Assembly (NCBI GenBank): GCA_004211785.1
Contig: SHBX01000018.1
Span: 1 to 54,529 of the forward strand
Direction of reading: 5' to 3'
Origin: Winogradskyella sp.
Lineage (GTDB): Bacteria > Bacteroidota > Bacteroidia > Flavobacteriales > Flavobacteriaceae
DNA: 54,529 bases
Shown: piece after piece, positions 8,125 through 16,184 of the stretch
Position numbering within the stretch: the first letter of the stretch is position 1
How the letters are laid out: each line of letters begins with the position of its first letter
Notes under the pieces: generated by a model
Told to the model about the DNA's origin: nothing
Database searches by the model: none
What the model saw: only the letters and a program-made list of their open reading frames with translations
Program-made: the position numbers and the translations under genes

Positions 8125-8509
8125 AGTTTGCAGAAATAGCTTTTGCTATAGCTTTAAATTCTTCTGAAGTAAGCGATGCTTTATTTTTAAATCGTGCATC
8201 TTCCATTGTATGCAATGGAATTAAATGCACATGTACATGAGGCACTTCTAAACCTATAACAGACATACCGATACGCTCGCAAGGCACTGCTTTTTCAAGA
8301 GCTTTTGCTACGCGGCGAGAAAATGTCATTAAGTTGATATATGTCTCTTCATCTAAATCAAAAATCTTATTAACTTCTTTTTTTGGAACACAAAGTGTAT
8401 GACCTTTACTGTTAGGGTTAATATCTAAAAAAGCGAAAAAGTCTTCTGTTTCGGCAACTTTATACGATGGGATTTCGCCATTTATAATTTTAGTAAAAAT
8501 AGAAGCCAT
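8117..8509 (-). CDS. HIT family nucleotide hydrolase/transferase
   Basis: A 130-residue protein of the histidine-triad family, which hydrolyses nucleoside phosphoramidates or related adenylated compounds. It begins ASIFTKIINGEIPSYKVAE, the usual start of this group, and carries the catalytic triad as VPHVHVHLIPLH near residues 87-98. An internal FLDINPNSKGHTLCVPK is also typical. It lies downstream of greA on the same strand with a terminator hairpin between them. Its 3' end overlaps the sensor kinase gene by 8 bases. Confidence 0.93.
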   Translation of the reverse strand: MASIFTKIINGEIPSYKVAETEDFFAFLDINPNSKGHTLCVPKKEVNKIFDLDEETYINLMTFSRRVAKALEKAVPCERIGMSVIGLEVPHVHVHLIPLHTMEDARFKNKASLTSEEFKAIAKAISANFS

Positions 8510-8543
8510 AATTGCAAAAATGTTAGTTGTGTAAATATAAAAA

Positions 8544-8580
8544 GATTCCTGCTTAAGGCTATAAACAGGAATCCTAAATA
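8544..8580 (-). terminator. Terminator between greA and the HIT gene
   Basis: GATTCCTG (8544-8551) pairs with CAGGAATC (8566-8573). Reading in the greA direction the hairpin is followed by TTTTTATATTT. The opposite side also has a T-run (TATTTTTTT, 8579 onward). Confidence 0.65.
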
Positions 8581-8596
8581 TTTTTTTGGGTTTGGT

Positions 8597-9070
8597 TTAT
8601 CTCGAAATCTCAAGAATATCAAATTTCATAATACCGTTGGGCACTTGTATTTCTGCTACATCTCCAACAGATTTGCCCAAAAGACCTTTACCTATTGGCG
8701 AGTTTACGGATATCTTTCCTGAAGCCAAATCTGCCTCACTTTCTGCCACTAAAGTATAGGTCATCTCCATACCATTGGTTTGGTTTTTAATCTTTACAAT
8801 AGATAAGGCTAATACTTTAGATGTGTCTAATTGAGACTCATCAATAACACGAGCATTAGCCAAGGTTTCTTCCATCTTAGAAATCTTCATTTCTAACATC
8901 CCTTGTGCTTCTTTTGCTGCATCATATTCTGCGTTTTCACTCAAATCACCCTTATCTCTAGCCTCTGCAATAGCTTGCGAAGCTTTTGGACGTTCTATAT
9001 CTTTTAAGTGATTTAGTTCTTCTCTTAATTTTTTTAGTCCTTCTGCTGTGTAATAAGATACTTTACTCAT
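8597..9070 (-). CDS. greA: Transcription elongation factor GreA
   Basis: Rescues backtracked RNA polymerase by stimulating cleavage of the nascent transcript. The 157-residue length is standard. The N-terminal coiled coil (about residues 5-75) starts VSYYTAEGLKKLREELNHL and carries at its tip the conserved acidic GDLSENAEYDAAKEAQ, which reaches the polymerase active site. The C-terminal FKBP-like domain ends SPIGKGLLGKSVGDVAEIQVP. Single-gene unit followed by a hairpin terminator, then the HIT gene. Confidence 0.97.
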   Translation of the reverse strand: MSKVSYYTAEGLKKLREELNHLKDIERPKASQAIAEARDKGDLSENAEYDAAKEAQGMLEMKISKMEETLANARVIDESQLDTSKVLALSIVKIKNQTNGMEMTYTLVAESEADLASGKISVNSPIGKGLLGKSVGDVAEIQVPNGIMKFDILEISR

Positions 9071-9099
9071 CTTTTCTACGTTTTTCTATATACAAAATA

Positions 9100-9119
9100 T
9101 CCCGAAACGAGTTCGGGAC
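9100..9119. repeat. Short palindromic repeat (REP-like, copy 1)
   Basis: CCCGAA (9101-9106) and TTCGGG (9112-9117) flank ACGAG, giving the pattern X-GAAaCgAGTTC-X' seen again at 32112 and 18263. A worn second piece, ATCCCGCTTTCACGAGAC, follows at about 9131. The gap 9071-9251 otherwise holds only the greA and lipoprotein upstream regions. Confidence 0.45.
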
Positions 9120-9251
9120 TTAATGAAAAAATCCCGCTTTCACGAGACAACTATACAAATATATAAAATATTTATGGGAAGTCTTAATTATTGTAAATTG
9201 CGGCAAAAGGAAAATAAAAAATTTAATTCTTATACTTTTTGAAATAGTGCT

Positions 9252-9683
9252 ATGAAAAAGTTCTTAATATTAGCTATTTGTGTTCTCTCTTTTGGATGTA
9301 GTAATAATAACAACGTCAACAATTGTAATTTTTTGCTTAACGTTAATGTCAATGTAACAGTAAACCTTAACCTTCCGCAATTTAGTCAATTACAATTCAC
9401 AGGTAATTCTGTACGCCTTGAAGGGCAAGGTAATGGTGGAATTATTTTGGCAAGAACAGGCAGTGAAACTTTACGTGCTTGGGACGGTGCTGACCCTAAC
9501 CATGCGTTTTCTAACTGTTCTTTACTTTCTGTAAATTCACTTACGGCAACTTGTGGCTGTGAAGATGCAAATGAATACGAACTTTTAACTGGCCAAAACC
9601 TAGGTCAAAACCCTGAACCCTGCACATTGTTGCCGTACAGGGTTGAGTTTGTTGGCAATAACCAATATTTAATTACTAACTAG
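9252..9683 (+). CDS. Lipoprotein of unknown function, possibly Rieske-like fold
   Basis: A 143-residue predicted lipoprotein: the signal peptide MKKFLILAICVLSFGC ends in a lipobox with Cys16. An Asn/Val-alternating strand (NFLLNVNVNVTVNLNLPQ) follows, then a C-terminal domain with NHAFSNCS, CGCEDANEYELLTGQ and PCTLLPYRVEF. The order of these blocks recalls Rieske-type domains, but the canonical CxH...CxxH cluster ligands are not complete, so it is probably not an iron-sulfur protein. It would be attached to a membrane. Its stop overlaps that of the convergent TonB receptor by 4 bases (CTAG). Confidence 0.6.
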   Translation: MKKFLILAICVLSFGCSNNNNVNNCNFLLNVNVNVTVNLNLPQFSQLQFTGNSVRLEGQGNGGIILARTGSETLRAWDGADPNHAFSNCSLLSVNSLTATCGCEDANEYELLTGQNLGQNPEPCTLLPYRVEFVGNNQYLITN

Positions 9684-11863
9684 AAATTGAGTGTAACTCC
9701 TAGTAAAAAATTGGTTGTCGCTTGCGGATAGAAGCCCGAGAAAAAACCTGTCGTAACACCTGTTGTACTTGAAGAGTCAGCAAAATCAAACGAACCAAAA
9801 TACCCATTCGAAATATACTTTTCGTTAAAAATATTGTTAACCAACAACGAAATGTCAACGCTATCAATAAATGAATTTACTTTCCAATTATAAGTGGCAT
9901 TAAAATCATTTACAAAAAAGGCTTCTAACATAGATGCTTCACTTTCAATATTACTCATATATTGCTCCCCAACATATTTAGATAAAAACGCTAGATACAA
10001 ATTTTCAGTAGGTCGATAAGCTATCGTATTACCTATAATAATATTTGGAGAGAACGAAATATCTGTATTACCTAAATTTGTTAATACACCATCTCTCTGA
10101 AAGAAAAAATCTCTATTTTTATTAGCACTCAACGCTAGATTAGGTTGTATATTTAGTTTAGGAGTAATTGCAACATTAGCATCAACCTCTATTCCTAATC
10201 GATAGCTACTACCACTATTAGCGCGAATTGGAGCTCCTGAACCATCTAAAGCGCCCGTAAGGACTAATTGATTGTCATAATCCATATAGAAACCATTAAT
10301 ATTTAAGGCTAATTTTTCTGAGTTATGTCGCCATCCTATTTCAATATCATCTAAACGTTCAGGTCTTGGGTTTCCGTTTTCAAAATCAGTTCTGTTAGGC
10401 TCTCTATTGGCTCTAGCAAATGATGCGTATAAATGATTCCTATCATTTAGTTTAAAACTAGCTCCAAATTTTGGGTTAAAGAAATTAAAGCTTTCATCTA
10501 CAATAAAATCGACAACGTCTGAATTCTGACCAGTAGTTGAATAATCTACAAACCTACCCTGAAGATCTAAGTAAAATTGCCATTTATCATTTAATCTATA
10601 ATCGGCTTTTGCGAAGGTTGAAAATTCATTCTTTTTACCAACACCAAAATAATAACGGTCACCTAATTCTGAGTCACTTGCAAAACGAGACCAGATAACT
10701 TCTCCAAAATGATCACCTTCATAAGTACTGTAAAATAAGCCTGAAGTAACATCGAATTGATTGTCTTTATAGTTTACATTTCCTGATAACACATAGAAAT
10801 CATTATCTAACCAACGTCTTCTTATAATGTCTGAAGTTGTAATAGTTTCTCCACCTATTTGAACTGGTGACAAGCCATAAAAAGCTAAATCATCATCATT
10901 TTCATATTCTTCAAAGAATCCACGACCATAGGTATAATTGAAACTTACATTTGAACTCCAATTATTATTGTAGCGTTGCGCCCAATGTAGTTGATAATGA
11001 TCTTGTTTGTAATCATCTACTTGATTATTATGAAATCCAACTATATCCCCTTGGTCATCTAAAATAGCTCCAGCTGGATTAAATGTTGGGTTATTAATAG
11101 CGGTATCTCTATCTACACCAAACCAAGATTGATATGTTACTTCGCTACCTGCAAAATGAATCGCCTTAACTAATGTATTATCATCCTTATAAGCACCTTG
11201 TAAGTAATAGGACTTTAAATCCGAAGATGCCCTATCTATATAACCATCTGAAGTAATTTGTGACAAACGCCCAGAGAAGATAAAATGGTCATTTAATAAT
11301 CCTGTACTAAACTTAACATTATGGCGTCTTGTATTAAAAGACCCTATTGAATGTGATGAACTAGCACTAGCTTCATCTGTATCAACATTAGTTAAAATAT
11401 TTAAACTGGCACCAAAAGCTGCAGGTCCATTAGTTGATGTACCTACTCCTCGTTGTAACTGAAGGTTCTCTACAGAAGACGTAAAATCTTGTAGATTTAC
11501 AAAAAAAGTAGTTGCACTTTCTGCATCGTTATAAGGAATACCATTTATGGTTACATTTATTCCTTGATTTGCAGTTCCACGTACTCTAAAGCCTGTGTAA
11601 CCAATTCCAGCTCCTGCATCAGAAGTTGTAACAACCGATGGTAGGAATTTAAGTTGCGTTGCTATGTCTTGACCTAAATTACGTTTAGCCAATTCCTCTT
11701 TTTTTAAGTTCGAATGTGTTATTGGAGAATTAGCTTTTACTCGAACAGCTTTAATTAGGACAGCATCTAATTTTTCAACCTTAGTTGAGTCTTTTTGTTT
11801 TTCTTGAGAAAACATGCTTATTGAGAAAACAACTAAGCATAAAAAAGCGAATAAATTTTTCAT
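9680..11863 (-). CDS. TonB-dependent receptor, TPP-riboswitch controlled (probable thiamine uptake)
   Basis: Outer-membrane receptor of 727 residues. A signal peptide (MKNLFAFLCLVVFSISMFSQ) is followed directly by a plug domain (about residues 50-170: LKKEELAKRNLGQDIATQL, VRGTANQGINVTINGIPYND) without a carboxypeptidase-like domain. A 22-strand-type barrel follows, with the usual C-terminal aromatic ending (LLGVTLNF). Its leader carries a TPP riboswitch (11960-12036), so the ligand is most likely thiamine, a thiamine phosphate or a precursor. A PnuC/PnuT-type transporter and a thiamine-binding-family protein lie in the adjoining operon, in agreement. The substrate is inferred from regulation, not from the receptor sequence. 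Confidence 0.93.
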   Translation of the reverse strand: MKNLFAFLCLVVFSISMFSQEKQKDSTKVEKLDAVLIKAVRVKANSPITHSNLKKEELAKRNLGQDIATQLKFLPSVVTTSDAGAGIGYTGFRVRGTANQGINVTINGIPYNDAESATTFFVNLQDFTSSVENLQLQRGVGTSTNGPAAFGASLNILTNVDTDEASASSSHSIGSFNTRRHNVKFSTGLLNDHFIFSGRLSQITSDGYIDRASSDLKSYYLQGAYKDDNTLVKAIHFAGSEVTYQSWFGVDRDTAINNPTFNPAGAILDDQGDIVGFHNNQVDDYKQDHYQLHWAQRYNNNWSSNVSFNYTYGRGFFEEYENDDDLAFYGLSPVQIGGETITTSDIIRRRWLDNDFYVLSGNVNYKDNQFDVTSGLFYSTYEGDHFGEVIWSRFASDSELGDRYYFGVGKKNEFSTFAKADYRLNDKWQFYLDLQGRFVDYSTTGQNSDVVDFIVDESFNFFNPKFGASFKLNDRNHLYASFARANREPNRTDFENGNPRPERLDDIEIGWRHNSEKLALNINGFYMDYDNQLVLTGALDGSGAPIRANSGSSYRLGIEVDANVAITPKLNIQPNLALSANKNRDFFFQRDGVLTNLGNTDISFSPNIIIGNTIAYRPTENLYLAFLSKYVGEQYMSNIESEASMLEAFFVNDFNATYNWKVNSFIDSVDISLLVNNIFNEKYISNGYFGSFDFADSSSTTGVTTGFFSGFYPQATTNFLLGVTLNF

Positions 11864-11865
11864 TA

Positions 11866-11883
11866 CGATTAAAATAATAATCG
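11866..11883 (-). promoter_or_regulatory. Hairpin touching the start codon of the TonB receptor
   Basis: On the message CGATTA and TAATCG pair around a six-base loop, two bases before the AUG. Together with a longer hairpin at 11929-11955 (TTGACAT.CTAT/ATAG.ATGTCAA) it is a plausible expression platform acting on translation, since no T-run follows either hairpin. Confidence 0.4.
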
Positions 11884-11959
11884 AATAAAAAGAGGTAATT
11901 ATTCTTTGTTAATAATTGGCTTAATAGCTTGACATACTATACGATAGCATGTCAAACAT

Positions 11960-12036
11960 TTTAAAATTCCTAAACAGCATTACCTGTTCTAGGTTCTATG
12001 GGTATGATCTCAGCTTTTTACAGCACCCCTTTTTTG
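11960..12036 (-). promoter_or_regulatory. TPP (THI-box) riboswitch
   Basis: Read on the minus strand, the conserved blocks appear in order: GGGGTGCTG (12029-12021), GCTGAGATCATACCC (12014-12000), GAACCT (about 11996-11991), and CAGGTAATGCTG followed by TTTAGGAA (about 11987-11967). CTGAGA, ACCC and TAATGC are the near-invariant thiamine-pyrophosphate-binding residues of the family. It lies between a TAnnTTTG promoter element and the TonB receptor gene, about 100 bases before its start. It should lower receptor expression when TPP is plentiful. Confidence 0.92.
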
Positions 12037-12045
12037 AGAACGGTG

Positions 12046-12053
12046 CAAAGATA
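12046..12053 (-). promoter_or_regulatory. -7 promoter element for the riboswitch-receptor transcript
   Basis: TATCTTTG on the minus strand fits TAnnTTTG exactly and lies about 15 bases before the first riboswitch block. No well-spaced TTTG is seen at -33. It shows that the receptor has its own promoter, separate from the upstream operon. Confidence 0.55.
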
Positions 12054-12093
12054 ATAGGGATTTCTGATTTTAGAATTACAAATTGTAATTTTT

Positions 12094-12498
12094 TCAATCA
12101 ATCTTAGGTGGTTTTCTATTTGCCTTTTTTTCAGAATTCTTCCTTTTGTTAGTTAAGCGTTTACGTAGTACAGCTTTGGGTATTTTCGTAGGCAAACGTT
12201 CTTTTTCTTCTTTTAAACCTTCTTCTATTAGTTCTAAAAAACGCTGAGTTACTATAGTTTTATTTTTTAACTGACTTCTTGTTTCACCACAGCTTAATAT
12301 TAGAATACCAAACTTAGTTAGTCGGTTTTGAAAATATGCTTGTAACTTTTCCTTTTCTTCTTCATTAAAAAACTTAGAATCATGGAGATTAAAATACAAT
12401 TCAATCTTAGTGGCTACTTTATTTACATGCTGTCCGCCACTACCTGAACTACGAACTGCTTTGTAAGTAACCTCGTTTATTAATTGAGAAAAATCCAT
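12094..12498 (-). CDS. arfB: Alternative ribosome-rescue peptidyl-tRNA hydrolase ArfB
   Basis: Releases peptides from stalled ribosomes lacking a stop codon. The 134-residue protein has the release-factor GGQ motif as RSSGSGGQHVNKVATKIEL near residues 16-34. The basic C-terminal tail (about 100-134: KIPKAVLRKRLTNKRKNSEK) is the part that enters the empty mRNA channel in this family. It is the last gene of the minus-strand operon, 1 base after DUF4301. A weak AT-rich palindrome at 12074-12090 may end the transcript. Confidence 0.93.
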   Translation of the reverse strand: MDFSQLINEVTYKAVRSSGSGGQHVNKVATKIELYFNLHDSKFFNEEEKEKLQAYFQNRLTKFGILILSCGETRSQLKNKTIVTQRFLELIEEGLKEEKERLPTKIPKAVLRKRLTNKRKNSEKKANRKPPKID

Positions 12499-12499
12499 C

Positions 12500-14053
12500 T
12501 TAACTGAGTTGATGTGTAGGCTTCAATAAGTCGTTGACTGTTTTCACTGGGTTGAATGTAAGAATAGGTACTTCTACAAAAATAGTATTCCAATATGCCA
12601 TACTACCATTCCATAAACCAGGCAATTCAAGTGCTTTTATATCCTTTCCTACTTTTGTTTTCATGGTTATAAAAGCTGCTTTGTGATTAATATATTTTTG
12701 CAAATCAAACGTATTGCCTTCATAATCCTTTATTGTACAAACAATATCTACAGGATTAAAATGAGTGGCATTTGCTAAAATTCTTTTTTGTTCTTTGTTC
12801 TTTTTATTCACTTGGGCAGATTCTACAATTTGAAGCGAAAGCCTACCGGCTTCATCCTTAACCCAAAATGGCCCACCTCCAGGTTCTCCTTCGTTTTTAA
12901 CCATTCCGCATACTCGGATTGGTCTATTAAGTGCTTCTAAAAGATATTCGACTTTATATTTATGAGAATATTTTTCAAACTCTTCAGATATTGAAAAATT
13001 TAATTTATTGGATAAAAAATCTCCTATTTCATTTAAATTTTCTTCAGATAAATTTTCATTTTTAAGCTGCTTAATATATTCAAAAACAGCAGCTCTAGTT
13101 TTAAGAAGTATGCCTGCTAAAACTTTTTTGTATTTAGCTACTTCGGCTTTGTAATGCTTAACCACTACATTATCAATATTACTGATAAAGATTAAATCTG
13201 CATCAATAGCATTTAAATTTTTAAGTAAAGCACCATGACCTGATGGCCTAAAATATAAACTACCATCTTCGTTTCTAAATGGTTCATTCTTTGCTGTTAA
13301 TGCAATTGTATCAGTCGACTGATGTTGGTAAGAAAATGATATCTCATAAGGAAATCCTGTTATAGCTTCAACACGCTCCTCGATACGTTTAAACTCTTTA
13401 GTAAACTTATCTCTATGCTTTTCAGAAATTGTGAAATGTAATTTTAATGGTCCTTTTCGCGAACCGTAAAACGCCATTTCGAAAAGATGCTCTTCAAAAG
13501 CTGTAGAAATATCATTATTGTATTTATGAAAAGGAAATAAGCCTTTTGGATAGCTTCCAAAGTATAGCTTATCTTCTTCAAGCATAGCTTTTACAAAAGT
13601 ATGTGCTTTTTGATTTGGATTTAAAGCGTTATAATCAACACCACTGTTTTCAATTTGTTTTAAAACAGTTTTATAAAACGGAAATTTCTCTAAAGCAATT
13701 AAAAATAGAGGCAAATCCTTAAGGCTATTTCTATTTATGTATGCATTTAGCGATTGTATTACAGGATTATAGTCTTTTAAGAATTGAAACAAAAACTTAA
13801 ACATTCTTGTTGCCGCACCAGAGGCAGGTACAAATTTTACAATGTCAATTTTATCTTTTTGCGAATCAAAAAAAGACGCATATTCAGACACATCAAGATA
13901 TGATGTTTCTATAATACCATCGTTAGTGGTCGCAGCAGAATGAATATTAGAATAATTAACTCCTGTTACAAATTGAGATATTTGATTATTGACTAACTGC
14001 TCCGTTAGACCATAACTCTCTATTTGTTTTATATCTTTTTCTTTGAATTTCAA
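12500..14053 (-). CDS. DUF4301 family protein
   Basis: A 517-residue protein with the family start KFKEKDIKQIESYGLTEQLV and the block VKFVPASGAATRMFKFL (near residue 75), which recalls a nucleotidyltransferase glycine-rich loop; later blocks include RPSGHGALLKNLN and GMVKNEGEPGGGPFWV. These identify DUF4301, found mainly in Bacteroidetes. The SGAATRMFK and HGALLKNL motifs suggest a sugar-nucleotide-pyrophosphorylase-like fold; the activity is unknown. It lies 2 bases after the P-loop kinase gene and just before arfB. Confidence 0.85.
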   Translation of the reverse strand: MKFKEKDIKQIESYGLTEQLVNNQISQFVTGVNYSNIHSAATTNDGIIETSYLDVSEYASFFDSQKDKIDIVKFVPASGAATRMFKFLFQFLKDYNPVIQSLNAYINRNSLKDLPLFLIALEKFPFYKTVLKQIENSGVDYNALNPNQKAHTFVKAMLEEDKLYFGSYPKGLFPFHKYNNDISTAFEEHLFEMAFYGSRKGPLKLHFTISEKHRDKFTKEFKRIEERVEAITGFPYEISFSYQHQSTDTIALTAKNEPFRNEDGSLYFRPSGHGALLKNLNAIDADLIFISNIDNVVVKHYKAEVAKYKKVLAGILLKTRAAVFEYIKQLKNENLSEENLNEIGDFLSNKLNFSISEEFEKYSHKYKVEYLLEALNRPIRVCGMVKNEGEPGGGPFWVKDEAGRLSLQIVESAQVNKKNKEQKRILANATHFNPVDIVCTIKDYEGNTFDLQKYINHKAAFITMKTKVGKDIKALELPGLWNGSMAYWNTIFVEVPILTFNPVKTVNDLLKPTHQLS

Positions 14054-14055
14054 CT

Positions 14056-14619
14056 TTATTTATTCAATAGTTTATTAATATGAAAAACTGCTTTTTTTAA
14101 ACGCTCTTTCTTTCCGCCCTTAAGTAAAACAAAAGGCTTGTTGTGCTTTTTTAAGGCATCTTCAAAGGCTTTGAACATACGTTCTCTTTCATCTGGCTTA
14201 TCACGTAAATCATCAGCTTCCCATGGTGTATCAATATAGGTTAAAAAATACAAGTCATAGGTGTTTTCTTGAGCATACTTATCTAAAATTGGGTTGCATA
14301 CACCTTGATAATAGGCCTCGCTATACACCTTGGTTTCTAACAAATCTGTATCACAGATTAAAACTGAATCTGTTTTTAGTGCCAATTCATTCTCAAGCTT
14401 CATCTGTCCAATAGCAATTGGCAACAAATCTTTTGGTTCACAGGTTTTGCGCTCGTTATTCCATTTATTTTGAAGATATTCTCGCGCATATTCTGGCACC
14501 CAAACAGAATTATAATATCTAGCTAATTGTCCAGATAAAGTTGTTTTGCCTGTAGATTCTGGGCCAAAAAGCACTACTTTTATGCAGTTTGAAGGTTGTT
14601 GTTTAAGCTTTTCTTCCAT
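14056..14619 (-). CDS. NadR-like P-loop nucleoside kinase/ATPase
   Basis: A 187-residue protein with a Walker A motif, GPESTGKTTLSGQLARYY (about residues 20-37), then VPEYAREYL and ICDTDLLETKVYSE, and the LRDKPDERERMF block. All resemble the ribosylnicotinamide kinase domain of NadR (AAA_28 group). The usual partner of this kinase is a PnuC transporter, which here overlaps its start by 40 bases. In NAD salvage the pair would trap nicotinamide riboside as NMN. Because the locus also carries a thiamine-binding-family gene and adjoins a TPP-regulated receptor, phosphorylation of thiamine is an alternative. Neither is proven by sequence. Confidence 0.8.
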   Translation of the reverse strand: MEEKLKQQPSNCIKVVLFGPESTGKTTLSGQLARYYNSVWVPEYAREYLQNKWNNERKTCEPKDLLPIAIGQMKLENELALKTDSVLICDTDLLETKVYSEAYYQGVCNPILDKYAQENTYDLYFLTYIDTPWEADDLRDKPDERERMFKAFEDALKKHNKPFVLLKGGKKERLKKAVFHINKLLNK

Positions 14620-15212
14620 GCAATATATCCTTGAATTGCTAAAATTGTAAAAATTAAATATTGTAGCGATAGCATCCCCAATCCTCTATAGGCATATAAA
14701 GGAGCAGTAATTAAATCTGCAAAAATCCATAATGTCCAATTCTCTATTTTCTTATTTGCCATAAACCACATAGCGGTAAAGAAAATTCCTGAAGTAAAAA
14801 TATCAATATAATTTGCAGTTTGAATATCATAGTTATTGGCTTTGTAAACCAAATAAGTTACAATCATAGTAGCAAAAAACAAAACAAAACCAATTACTTT
14901 TTCCTTAGCGTTTGTTCTAGAAATTGGAACAACATATTTATCATCTTTTTTCCGGGACCAATTCCACCATCCATATACACTCATAACAGAATAATAAAAA
15001 TTCATCATCATATCTCCAAAATATTCATTGACATACAAGAGATAAACCGTAATTACAGTGCAAATAATTCCTGTTGGATAAACCATTATATTTTCTTTTT
15101 TCGCATACCATACACTTGCAATGCCAAATACAAAAGCTATTGCCTCTAATAAGATTTGAAAAGTTGGTGTATTCTTATATGCATCAAGAAAAAAATCAAA
15201 AATAGGGCTCAT
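14580..15212 (-). CDS. PnuC/PnuT-family vitamin transporter
   Basis: A 210-residue inner-membrane protein with about seven hydrophobic segments. Family marks include GIASVWYAKKENIMVYPTG (residues 30-48), MNFYYSVMSVYGWWNWSRK (near 72-90) and NWTLWIFADLITAPLYAYRG (near 155-175). PnuC members carry nicotinamide riboside and the related PnuT proteins carry thiamine, by facilitated diffusion coupled to phosphorylation inside the cell. The neighbours (thiamine-binding-family protein upstream, TPP-regulated receptor nearby) favour PnuT. The NadR-like kinase overlapping its 3' end would fit either. The symbol is withheld for this reason. Confidence 0.85.
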   Translation of the reverse strand: MSPIFDFFLDAYKNTPTFQILLEAIAFVFGIASVWYAKKENIMVYPTGIICTVITVYLLYVNEYFGDMMMNFYYSVMSVYGWWNWSRKKDDKYVVPISRTNAKEKVIGFVLFFATMIVTYLVYKANNYDIQTANYIDIFTSGIFFTAMWFMANKKIENWTLWIFADLITAPLYAYRGLGMLSLQYLIFTILAIQGYIAWKKSLNNNLQTA

Positions 15213-15462
15213 AATCGCTTCGGTCTGTTTTTACAAGTTTTATTTGTAACACGGCAATGCCAACATTACTAAATGCTTTCTCAATTTCTAACTGTAGAAA
15301 TGACATTACTTTATTATAGTCTCCATAAACCTGAGTGCTTAATGGGTTTTCCAATACTTTGAATTCAGAATTACGAAGTGCTTTTATAAAAGCAATAATG
15401 TGTGGTTCATAATCGTCCTTTAAAGGCGTGAATGTTAATTCTACAGATATTTTCATATTCAC
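15196..15462 (-). CDS. Thiamine-binding-family (DUF77/YkoF-like) small protein
   Basis: An 88-residue protein, MNMKISVELTFTPLKDDYEP to KLVKTDRSDYEPYF. The small ferredoxin-like alpha/beta layout and the TPL and PLSTQVYGDY blocks fit the MTH1187/YkoF group, several members of which bind thiamine. It probably acts in the cytoplasm; no signal peptide. It overlaps the GGGP synthase gene by 4 bases and the transporter gene by 17. The start could be Met1 or Met3. The assignment rests on pattern recognition and context. Confidence 0.7.
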   Translation of the reverse strand: MNMKISVELTFTPLKDDYEPHIIAFIKALRNSEFKVLENPLSTQVYGDYNKVMSFLQLEIEKAFSNVGIAVLQIKLVKTDRSDYEPYF

Positions 15463-16184
15463 TTTTTTAATTCTTCAAAGAAATGTTCATTTTCTTCAAA
15501 AGCTGTACCAATAACAACCATATCTGCACCTGATTTATACGCATTTTCTATTTGCTGTTTTGTTCTAATTCCTCCGCCAACAATAAGTGGAATATTCAAG
15601 CGCTTTTTTACTTCAGAAATTATCTTTGTGTCGACAGCTTGTTTTGCACCACTTCCTGCTTCTAGATAGATTAATTTCATGCCTAAAAATTCACCAGCTT
15701 TTGCAGTATTAATAATTTGCTGAATATGTTCTGTTGCCATTGGACTTGTATTACTTATACGTGCAACGGCCGTTTCATTTTTGCCATCAATGAGCAAATA
15801 TCCTGTTGGAATGACTTCCAATTGCGTTCTCCATAATTTTGAAGCCGCATCTACATGTTTACCTACTAAATATTCAGGATTTCTTCCAGAAATTAAAGAT
15901 AAAAACAAAAGCCCATCTGCTTTTTCCGTAAGTTGTGTTACATCGCCAGGAAATAAAACAACTGGTAGTTTGGTATACTTTTTTATTTCTATAACTACCT
16001 TTTCAGTTGTAAATTCTTCAACGGTACTTCCTCCAACAAAAATATGAGTTGCTATAGATAGATTAGCTTTATTAATAAAATCAGAAACCTTTTCAAGCTT
16101 CATTTTATCAGGGTCAATTAAAACAGCTAATAATTTTTTCTTGCTTTTAGCGGCAGATTTTATGTTATGGTAAATTGAATTCAT
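15459..16184 (-). CDS. Geranylgeranylglyceryl/heptaprenylglyceryl phosphate synthase-like
   Basis: A TIM-barrel prenyltransferase of about 241 residues. It contains LLAVLIDPDKMKLEK (residues 18-32), HIFVGGSTVEEF, PVVLFPGDVTQL, LIYLEAGSGAK and the phosphate-binding PLIVGGGIRTKQQIENAYKS, all typical of the GGGPS/PcrB family, which joins sn-glycerol-1-phosphate to a polyprenyl diphosphate. Bacterial group II enzymes of this kind occur in Bacteroidetes, where their lipid product is poorly understood. The start at 16184 is preferred: it forms an ATGA overlap with the upstream stop and follows AGGAGA. A longer frame begins at 16205. Confidence 0.9.
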   Translation of the reverse strand: MNSIYHNIKSAAKSKKKLLAVLIDPDKMKLEKVSDFINKANLSIATHIFVGGSTVEEFTTEKVVIEIKKYTKLPVVLFPGDVTQLTEKADGLLFLSLISGRNPEYLVGKHVDAASKLWRTQLEVIPTGYLLIDGKNETAVARISNTSPMATEHIQQIINTAKAGEFLGMKLIYLEAGSGAKQAVDTKIISEVKKRLNIPLIVGGGIRTKQQIENAYKSGADMVVIGTAFEENEHFFEELKK

